A stretch of DNA of 64,000 bases. Origin: Legionella rowbothamii. Lineage in GTDB: Bacteria > Pseudomonadota > Gammaproteobacteria > Legionellales > Legionellaceae. Positions 58,141-64,000 of this stretch are shown one piece after another. Location: positions 124,001 through 188,000 of the forward strand of contig NZ_CAAAIM010000007.1 in the NCBI RefSeq assembly GCF_900639985.1, given 5' to 3'. Below the pieces are notes generated by a model. That model saw only the letters and a list, made by a program, of their open reading frames with translations. It was not told the DNA's origin and did no database searches. How positions within the stretch are numbered: position 1 is the stretch's first letter; each line of letters opens with the position of its first letter. The translations under genes and the position numbers were made by a program.

Positions 58141-58154
58141 CCCGCGTAAGCGGG
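58141..58154. repeat. CCCGC-GTAA-GCGGG hairpin
   Basis: A common bacterial intergenic palindrome (CCCGCGTAAGCGGGAATGAC). It lies between the convergent HAD and response-regulator genes and may terminate both. Confidence 0.6.
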
Positions 58155-58163
58155 AATGACGGA

Positions 58164-58796
58164 TTAACCAGAATATTCAAAAGAAACTGTATTACCTGTA
58201 TGCAGCAAATTGGCTCGTATCAAGTCAGCCAAGGTTCTAGTCTCCATTTTTTTCATGACCTTAGCGCGATGAGCTTCTACTGTAGAAATAGATATATTCA
58301 GATCATACGCAATCTGCTTATTTAATTTACCCTCAATAACTAAATCCATAATCTGCTTTTCGCGTTTAGTTAAACTGTTTATCCGCTGACAGAAATCAGA
58401 TTGTAATTGAAAAGTATTATTTTGATTTTTTTTCAGGCAGCTTTGTGTAGCTTCAAGTAAATGCTGGTGATTCACCGGCTTAAGAATAAAATCAGCCGCC
58501 CCCGCTTTCATCGCCCTTACTGCCATTGGAATATCACCATAACCGGTGATGATTATTACAGAGAGTTGATTTTTTGTTGTATTCAGATACTCCAATAATT
58601 CGAGACCACTTATTATGGGCATCCTCACATCAATAATCAGACAACCGTGTTGGTTAGCATCATAATTATCAAGAAAATCCTTGGCATTCTCATAGGCTTG
58701 TACTCTAAGGTTAACTGATTCAAATAACCAACGAAAAGACGCACATATTTCCGGATCATCATCCACAATAATAACCATTGGCTCATTAGTAAGCAT
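58164..58796 (-). CDS. FixJ/NarL-type response regulator
   Basis: 210 residues. Receiver domain with Asp near 57 in CLIIDVRMPIISGLELLEY and Lys in DFILKPVNHQHLL. The C-terminal LuxR helix-turn-helix is LTKREKQIMDLVIEGKLNKQIAYDL and ISTVEAHRAKVMKKM. A transcription factor likely activated by phosphorylation. Its start overlaps the end of the kinase-like gene by 11 bases, giving a two-gene operon. Confidence 0.93.
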   Translation of the reverse strand: MLTNEPMVIIVDDDPEICASFRWLFESVNLRVQAYENAKDFLDNYDANQHGCLIIDVRMPIISGLELLEYLNTTKNQLSVIIITGYGDIPMAVRAMKAGAADFILKPVNHQHLLEATQSCLKKNQNNTFQLQSDFCQRINSLTKREKQIMDLVIEGKLNKQIAYDLNISISTVEAHRAKVMKKMETRTLADLIRANLLHTGNTVSFEYSG

Positions 58797-59436
58797 GTTG
58801 AGAATCCTTATGAAACATGATCAGCTGAAAGCAAATACCCTTAGGTACTAATTCTGTTAATAAACTGCCACAATCAGTGGTAAAAAGAGTACGGCAATAA
58901 GTAAGCTCATTCTCCACGGTCTCTTCTTTTATTGGAAAATTACTTCTAACCATTATGCTTAATGCATTTTTTTGATAGGGTTTCGTTTGAATTAATAATT
59001 CACTTTGCTCTATGCCATTTTTTCCCACAGTATCAATACATTGTTTCAATAAGCGAAATAAAACACATTTAAACTGAAATTTATTCATATTAAAATCGGG
59101 AGCACACTCATGGAAATCTAAAGTCAGTTTGATGTTATGATGTTTTATTTCAAAAAAAAATAAAGAGGTAATTTCGGTAATAATGCTAGGGATATTAATA
59201 CCTTCTTCTTGAACGATTAACTGTTGCATCGAGTAAATTTTATTTTTAAATAATTCCGTATGTTCATTAATTTTTTGTAATGCACTATTCATTTGACGGG
59301 GACTAAGTTCATTTCTTTGTAACTTTATTTCACACCCACCTAGATAGGCTTTAATTACCGTTAATGGCTGATTTAACTCATGAATAAACTTCAGTAGAAG
59401 TTGGTTATGTAAGTTCTTTTGCATTAATCCATTCAT
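58786..59436 (-). CDS. Short soluble histidine-kinase-like protein with degenerate ATPase
   Basis: 216 residues without membrane segment or sensor domain. The dimerisation/phospho-acceptor part is clear: FIHELNQPLTVIKAYLGGCE, with His near residue 19, as in FixL/NtrB kinases. The following region has the length of an ATPase domain, but the N-box reads FRLLKQCIDTVGKNG without the usual Asn pair, and no DxGxG or GxGLG box can be found. It may be a phosphatase, an Hpt-like phosphotransfer protein or an anti-kinase for the adjacent regulator. Confidence 0.78.
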   Translation of the reverse strand: MNGLMQKNLHNQLLLKFIHELNQPLTVIKAYLGGCEIKLQRNELSPRQMNSALQKINEHTELFKNKIYSMQQLIVQEEGINIPSIITEITSLFFFEIKHHNIKLTLDFHECAPDFNMNKFQFKCVLFRLLKQCIDTVGKNGIEQSELLIQTKPYQKNALSIMVRSNFPIKEETVENELTYCRTLFTTDCGSLLTELVPKGICFQLIMFHKDSQHAY

Positions 59437-59900
59437 CTAATTACTGTATCCTAAAATGTCCTATGAAAAGCCCGTTAAAAATTGTTATTTAGCATAAACA
59501 ATATCACTCAACATACCTATATTTTGAGCCATTTTTATATGTTAATTTATTGAATGTGTATAGTTTATGCTGGTAATCCTGAATAAGCATTAAAATAAAC
59601 GTTTATTAGCCTGCTAGATCTCTTGATGGCATTCCATGAATGCGAATCTAACACAAAGATAAATAATATCCAATTTGATTAGGATATTTATTTATACAAC
59701 AAAAAAATATCAGTGAACACCCGAGATAATTTATATGAACCTTGATTGAGTGTGTCAACTGGGAGACTAGTTGCCAACACACCCAAACCAAGAGACAACA
59801 ACTTTAAGTTTCAAATACACTTTTAACAATTGTGGTTTTCCATAGCATTTAATAGATATGTGTATTCTACTTCGAAAATGTAACGTAAATACGAAGATAA
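59437..59900. other. 464-base gap: no gene seen
   Basis: Very AT-rich and full of stops in all frames. Only a short GCATT-CCATG-AATGC hairpin (about 59625-59640) stands out. It should contain the promoter of the kinase-like gene and the end of the downstream 237-residue gene. Confidence 0.6.
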
Positions 59901-60614
59901 CTACATAGACATCATACGCTGCCAAAAACGCAAATCCCTACACATCAAAATAAATTGAGCAACCCTTTCCTCTCTATCCAACTCGATAAATCCTGCATCC
60001 GGTTTAATAATATGAAACATCCGCTTAAAACCTGCAGCAAATGAAGGTAAATAGCCTATGTATTTACAGTGAAAATAGGCATCCCATATAAACTCAAACA
60101 ATTTAGGATGAAGCAATTCTGAATCCCGAAGGAAAATCGCTATGGAATCAAATAAAGCGGAAGGTGTGCCCTCAATTTGGGTATGAAGAACCACTGGCTC
60201 CTGATTATTCAACATAATTTCACCCTCATAGCATCCAATTAGAGTATAAGAGGCTTTTTCGTTTTCAATTTCTGCAAGCAAATGTTTTAAAATTAATGCA
60301 TTTGCTCCCTCTTCAATAAGTATCCCCATTTTTCTTCCAGAAAAATTTTTAGCCGTTTGCGATAAAGGACGAGCTACTTTTGTAGGCTTAAGATCATTTT
60401 GAATTGATTTTGCAATGTCATGCGCTAGAGGAGAGTTCTTAATACCAAATTTTTTTGCTACATCATTAAATGATTCATAAGCAGTAAAATACCCATGTAT
60501 ATCAAAACCATGCGTATGTGTATCACCCTTGGGTTGAATAGGGAGATATTCCTCTTGAGGTTGTTTTTCTTCTTTAGGTTGATTATTAGCATGATTCTGA
60601 CTACTTTTTTTCAT
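59901..60614 (-). CDS. Unknown 237-residue protein, possible effector
   Basis: No family recognised. The first 35 residues are polar and low-complexity (HANNQPKEEKQPQEEYLP), then GDTHTHGFDIHGYFTAYESF, a helical segment with KVARPLSQTAKNFSGRKMG, and a globular C-terminal half (ALILKHLLAEIENEKASYTLIGCYEGEIM). No signal peptide or membrane segment. A ribosome site GGGAG lies upstream. No PmrA-like box. It sits in an accessory stretch, so an effector or phage-type origin is possible, but the sequence does not decide. Confidence 0.7.
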   Translation of the reverse strand: MKKSSQNHANNQPKEEKQPQEEYLPIQPKGDTHTHGFDIHGYFTAYESFNDVAKKFGIKNSPLAHDIAKSIQNDLKPTKVARPLSQTAKNFSGRKMGILIEEGANALILKHLLAEIENEKASYTLIGCYEGEIMLNNQEPVVLHTQIEGTPSALFDSIAIFLRDSELLHPKLFEFIWDAYFHCKYIGYLPSFAAGFKRMFHIIKPDAGFIELDREERVAQFILMCRDLRFWQRMMSM

Positions 60615-60788
60615 AAGACCAACTCCCTATGGAGATGAAAAAACAGTGATGCTTTTTGAACAATATTAATCATTTTAATTCGGCCTACATCCTTTAACAA
60701 TCCCGAATTAGGACAGTATAATTAATGGAAATCCACAAAAAATACGGCCTGATTACAACCTAACACCTATAAAGGAAGATTTTTCTTA

Positions 60789-60968
60789 TCACCTGGAAGG
60801 GGGGGATACATGTTTAAAAAAATAGGCAACTAAAAGAACAAACAACAACACTAAAGAAAAATAGAGCAGAACTTCCGCAAGAAGAATAAGTGTAGGATTA
60901 GTCCCTTTATATAAATAGATCGCCAGAAGTAGTATCACAACAAAAAAAATAAATGCCCCTATTAACAT
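60789..60968 (-). CDS. Small two-helix membrane protein, 59 residues
   Basis: An open frame of 59 codons with ATG at 60968 and AAAGGA 7 bases upstream. Two long hydrophobic helices (LIGAFIFFVVILLLAIYLY and LLYFSLVLLFVLLVAYFF) joined by KGTNPTLILLAEV, and a polar end KHVSPPSR. Both helices are almost uncharged inside, and the topology looks sound, so I count it as a real gene. Function unknown; it may be a small membrane regulator. Confidence 0.6.
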   Translation of the reverse strand: MLIGAFIFFVVILLLAIYLYKGTNPTLILLAEVLLYFSLVLLFVLLVAYFFKHVSPPSR

Positions 60969-61106
60969 ACTTTATTCCTTTAATTGAACATCCTTTTTTA
61001 ATTTACAATTTAGGCAAAAATAAACTAGATGGCAAATGCCATTTTTAAATAGCAATGAGACTAGGCTCATGGCCCAACATGAAGCTCTGGTATAACAGGC
61101 AGCGCT

Positions 61107-61125
61107 GTTGGGCCATGGGCCCAAC
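61107..61125. repeat. GGGC/GCCC intergenic hairpin, copy 3
   Basis: GTTGGGCC-ATG-GGCCCAAC followed by CTACAAT; identical arms to the copy at 37081. A second GCCCAAC lies 40 bases upstream at about 61072. Downstream of the DJ-1-type gene. Confidence 0.65.
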
Positions 61126-61175
61126 CTACAATTTATTAATAAAATCTTTAAGTTAATGACAATAATAAGATATCT

Positions 61176-61868
61176 CTAAGCAGCCCTCTTATTGTGTGCA
61201 ATCAGCTTTAACAGCGCCTGAGCTGCCGCCGTAGACGATGCAGGATTCTGCCCAGTGATGAGAAGACCATCAACAATTACAAAACTCTGCCAATCAGGGG
61301 CTTTTTCAAACAGACCACCAAGTCGCTTCAGTTCATCTTCAACGAGAAATGGCACCATATCAGTGAGCTCCACCGCAGCCTCTTCGCTATTAGAAAAACC
61401 CGTTATCCGCTTACCTTTTACAAGTGGGGCACCTTTATAAGTTACTCGATGCAATACACCAGGTGAATGGCATACCAGGGCAATAGGCTTGCCTGAATTA
61501 TAAAAGGACTCGATTAACCTGATAGAAACTAAGCTTTCAGCAAGATCCCACAAAGGACCGTGACCACCCACATAAAATATCGTGTCAAAATCATCAGCAT
61601 TCATATCGGCAAGCTTAGCTGTCTGAGAAAGTGCTTTTTTCGCCTGCTCATCCTTTTTAAAACGCTCCATAGCAGGTGTTTGATTTTCAGGTAAATCACT
61701 CTTCGGATCAACAGGAGGCTGCCCCCCCATAGGTGAGGCTAAGGTTAACTCAACCCCTGCATCCGCAAAAACAAAATAAGGTGCGGCAAACTCTTCAAGC
61801 CAGAAACCTGTCTTGCGCCCAGTATTACCCAATTGGTCATGAGAAGTTAACACCATCAATATTTTCAT
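61176..61868 (-). CDS. DJ-1/PfpI family protein (Hsp31-like)
   Basis: 230 residues of the class I glutamine-amidotransferase-like fold. Family segments are TGFWLEEFAAPYFVFADAG (with the conserved Glu), LTLASPMGGQPPVDPKS, FDTIFYVGGHGPLWDL and the nucleophile elbow ALVCHSPGVLHRV with the reactive Cys near residue 136. The insertion pattern matches Hsp31/YDR533C-like chaperones and glyoxalases more than PfpI proteases. Probably protects from aldehydes or damaged proteins. Single gene with GGAG at a good distance. Confidence 0.9.
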   Translation of the reverse strand: MKILMVLTSHDQLGNTGRKTGFWLEEFAAPYFVFADAGVELTLASPMGGQPPVDPKSDLPENQTPAMERFKKDEQAKKALSQTAKLADMNADDFDTIFYVGGHGPLWDLAESLVSIRLIESFYNSGKPIALVCHSPGVLHRVTYKGAPLVKGKRITGFSNSEEAAVELTDMVPFLVEDELKRLGGLFEKAPDWQSFVIVDGLLITGQNPASSTAAAQALLKLIAHNKRAA

Positions 61869-62364
61869 TTTCGTTCTCCTTCCGTATCTTAACGAATGTG
61901 AACTTGATTCTACTGATTGTGAACGGTGATAAAAATTATGATTATAGGGATATGATTTCTTAAACGTTCAGGTGCAGTCTTTTTTTATTCTTTTTTAGAA
62001 TCCTATTTATTAATTTTAGTTCAAGTTAATAGGGTTTACTAACCCCTACTTTAAAACCAACAAATTTGGATAGAAATTCCTAGTAAATTGCTGGGCTTAA
62101 ACAGCCCAGCCTACAACTGATAAAAATTTATCCACCTCGGCCGATAGAAAATTTGGCTCAAAATGAATTTGCACAGATGCAAACCCGGAAAAATTTGCAG
62201 AAGCTCTGGAGTTCAGCAGCATTTAAGGTTGTGAGTCTGTCGCAGCTCTTAGTGAAACTAAGCTAATTTAAGTGGGGATGACTTTATTTTTGCGACAAAG
62301 CCTAGAATCCAGCAATGCTTCACTGTACAATTAACAAACTATACTATCAAACGATACTCTATTT
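61869..62364. other. 496-base gap: no gene, one GGGC/GCCC hairpin (62090-62110)
   Basis: GCTGGGC-TTAAACA-GCCCAGC with CTACAACT is copy 4 of the hairpin family. The rest has no supported gene; short frames near 62180 stop after about 30 codons. A possible -10 TATACT (62340-62345) lies 20 bases before the next ATG; no PmrA box is seen. Confidence 0.55.
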
Positions 62365-63426
62365 ATGTTTATTTACGTTGAAGGATTTATTGATATCCCC
62401 ACGGTCCAAAAAGCGGCAAAAGAGAATAATTTAGATCCTAAAAAAGTGGTTTTCCTATTTCCAGGAAACTCTAGCCATCATCTTAAAGGCACTAATCTTT
62501 ACACAATCAAAGGTGGTGCAGGTTTGGCCATTCCCGCCCAGAACTTAGGAAGTTTAGGTTATCCCGTTCTTAGCCTACCGACCACGAACATGGAAAAATG
62601 GTCTACAGACTTAAAACAACAACAAACTGTAAACGGTGCTCTCGCCGATTTATATCGTGCCGTAGGTGCTGGATATCACTTGTTACTGCCAGTTAGATCA
62701 CATCACAATACCACTTATTTTGATTCCGGTTTAGCAGATACTGATGGCCTCGCAGAACCCAGTTTTTGGGGATTAAATCTTAAGACACCCAATAAACCCC
62801 TAGCCACCCATTACATCCAAGAACTGGATACATTGGCAGAGTTCATAAAATTGCCAGAGGAAGAGCGTATTAAAGCAGCGCAAGCAGACAGCTTAAATCC
62901 TTTCTTTGCGGCCTATTTAGAGGGACTGCAAATGCAAGAGGATGATCCTTGGCTGCAATTACCCGTCTCTACAAAAAAGCAACTACCAACAGTACAACCT
63001 AAGCCGCCCCAAACTACCCCCGTAGCAAAAAAAGAAGAGGTTGTTACTGTAAGATCAAATGAGAATCCCCAACAGAAAGAGAAAATTATCCCAACGTCTT
63101 CGAAGCAAATCCACACTGCAACAGAAAACTCCAGTACCGATTCTAAAGACAATACTACCCTCGAACTTCTGATGTATGGTGCCCTCTTTACCGCGGGTTT
63201 CGGAAGCCTTGCAATAGCCGTCCTCGCATGGCCCGTTATTGTCCCCGCATTGATAGCTGCAGAGATTATTTCTGCAAGCGCAGCTACAGCTGTTGCAGCT
63301 ACGATTACGGCCTCCGGAGTAGCAATTGCTGGTGGTGTTACCGCATTCACCTTTTTTAAACCATCAATTGCAGATCATTCCGGGTGCGGAGAGGACGCTG
63401 AAAATACCCTTATACCTATTCGATGA
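62365..63426 (+). CDS. Unknown protein with C-terminal hydrophobic hairpin, candidate effector
   Basis: 353 residues, family not recognised. Residues 1-200 look like one globular domain (VEGFIDIPTVQKAAKENN, VVFLFPGNSSHHLKG, KGGAGLAIPAQNLGSLGYPVLSLP, AGYHLLLPVRSHHNTTYFDSGLAD). Then a Pro/Lys/Glu linker and a hydrophobic region of two segments near 270-330 (GALFTAGFGSLAIAVLAWP and ATAVAATITASGVAIAGGV). A soluble domain plus C-terminal membrane hairpin is common among Legionella effectors that sit on host vacuoles. It lies right beside recombinase remnants. No clear ribosome site. Confidence 0.75.
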   Translation: MFIYVEGFIDIPTVQKAAKENNLDPKKVVFLFPGNSSHHLKGTNLYTIKGGAGLAIPAQNLGSLGYPVLSLPTTNMEKWSTDLKQQQTVNGALADLYRAVGAGYHLLLPVRSHHNTTYFDSGLADTDGLAEPSFWGLNLKTPNKPLATHYIQELDTLAEFIKLPEEERIKAAQADSLNPFFAAYLEGLQMQEDDPWLQLPVSTKKQLPTVQPKPPQTTPVAKKEEVVTVRSNENPQQKEKIIPTSSKQIHTATENSSTDSKDNTTLELLMYGALFTAGFGSLAIAVLAWPVIVPALIAAEIISASAATAVAATITASGVAIAGGVTAFTFFKPSIADHSGCGEDAENTLIPIR

Positions 63427-63451
63427 ATTATTGCAGCTAAGCTGCAATAAT
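63427..63451. repeat. Perfect 12-base palindrome at the effector/recombinase junction
   Basis: ATTATTGCAGCT-A-AGCTGCAATAAT begins the base after the stop codon of the 353-residue gene. It could terminate that gene or mark a recombination junction. Confidence 0.6.
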
Positions 63452-63460
63452 GCTTACTGT

Positions 63461-63887
63461 AGTTCTAACCACAATAACACCCTACTCCCTTTCATATCTG
63501 ATTTTCTACATGAGCTACTAGGTGATATAAGAAAAACTAATGATTATGTATTGCAGGGTACTGCCCCTGCTGGTCATATTATTGGACCCCGTAAACAAAT
63601 GGATAATGTGACCAAGGCTTCTGGTGTTCATTTTACTGTGCATGATTTAAGAAGAACTTTTATTAAAATTGCTGAAAGTTTAGATATATCTTCTTATTCG
63701 GTTAAAAGGTTAATGAACCATAAAATGTTCTAATGATGTCACTGCAGGATATATCATTAATGATTTGGAACGGTTGAGAAAACCAATGCAATTACTTACC
63801 GATTATTTTTTAAGGTTCATGGGCATTACTCGATCTGTTGATAAGCTAGCTCTAGGAACTTCTATAGACAAGCCTATCTCTATTTAA
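63461..63887 (+). pseudogene. Tyrosine recombinase (integrase) C-terminal remnant with a one-base frameshift
   Basis: The first part (63461-63733) ends with the box II motif HFTVHDLRRTF (His-x-x-Arg) and SVKRLMNHKMF, then a stop. In the next frame from 63732 the reading continues NDVTAGYIINDLERLRKPMQ with the catalytic Tyr in TAGY, ending at 63887. Deleting one T in ATGTTCT (63725-63731) would restore KMSNDVTAGY, the normal order. The N-terminal half of the enzyme and its box I are missing. Relic of an integrated element. Confidence 0.85.
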
Positions 63888-64000
63888 ATACTCTCCTTCT
63901 ATTTCAGAGCTATCCAAAGCATCCGTACACATTAAATCGATAAATAAATTTTGCTTACCTTCTTGAGAAATGTGTTGCGAAGAACCAATAATAATCCCAG
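63852..64000 (-). pseudogene. Truncated Fic family protein (N-terminal inhibitory region only), runs off the window
   Basis: Read on the minus strand: IIIGSSQHISQEGKQN, then a helix ending DALDSSEIEGEYLNRD. SSEIEG fits the (S/T)xxxE(G/N) inhibitory helix of Fic AMP-transferases, in the setting typical of DUF4172-type N-termini. A TAG at 63852-63854 stops the frame 10 codons later, before the catalytic HxFx(D/E)GN motif could occur. It overlaps the end of the recombinase relic, so the gene appears cut by the mobile-element event. The upstream part lies outside the window. Confidence 0.65.

Noticed and set aside
61900..62364. tRNA gene as integration site near the recombinase relic
   Set aside because: No cloverleaf with a TTCGAAT-like T-loop was found on either strand.

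Overview
The window reads as a chromosomal segment of a Legionella species or a close relative. This is an inference from gene content and style: low G+C DNA, a Com1/DsbA2-like 27 kDa thiol oxidoreductase, a Map-type histidine acid phosphatase, eukaryotic-like genes (F-box, ankyrin, YopT-like protease, Fic remnant), and PmrA-type tandem CTTAAT promoters in front of several of them. PmrA is a known regulator of Dot/Icm effector genes. A chemosensory operon, which the common L. pneumophila strains are not known for, suggests a non-pneumophila species. No rRNA, tRNA, CRISPR array or intact insertion sequence was seen.

Layout. 1-2.9 kb: the end of a leucine/ketone-body pathway (HMG-CoA lyase, acetoacetyl-CoA synthetase). 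3.0-8.6 kb: an outer-membrane barrel, the metNIQ methionine importer, a PmrA-boxed candidate effector and a small PA3496-like gene. 8.6-21.3 kb: housekeeping genes: glyQ-glyS-rsmJ, a DsbA-type protein, uvrD, a peptidase-like gene that has lost its catalytic serine, dtd, mlaA, gshA-gshB and a rhodanese pair. 21.5-30.3 kb: an unknown gene, a PafA-like phosphatase, udk and fabI, then three effector-like genes: an F-box protein, its operon partner, and a divergent 764-residue coiled-coil membrane protein. Both promoters in the divergent gap look PmrA-like. 30.5-39.4 kb: kdsA-pyrG, ribD-ribBA, an M48 metalloprotease, yajQ and an MFS transporter. 39.6-41.7 kb: a YopT-like cysteine protease candidate effector.

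41.8-50.4 kb holds the most striking system. It is a complete chemosensory operon on the minus strand (cheW, cheR, cheW, receptor, cheA, cheB). Its last gene fuses a response-regulator receiver to a class III nucleotide cyclase. Gene content follows the Wsp plan, but the output is a predicted adenylyl cyclase instead of a diguanylate cyclase. There is no cheY and no flagellar gene.

50.4-64 kb is mixed accessory DNA: YjbQ, DUF1810, acid phosphatase, a PmrA-boxed 1157-residue ankyrin protein, a HAD-fold candidate effector, a FixL/FixJ-like pair whose kinase has lost recognisable ATP-binding boxes, a new 59-residue membrane protein, a DJ-1/PfpI protein, and another candidate effector. The window ends in a mobile-element scar: a tyrosine recombinase fragment broken by one extra base, beside a truncated Fic N-terminus. 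Short palindromic hairpins of at least two families recur in the gaps between genes.
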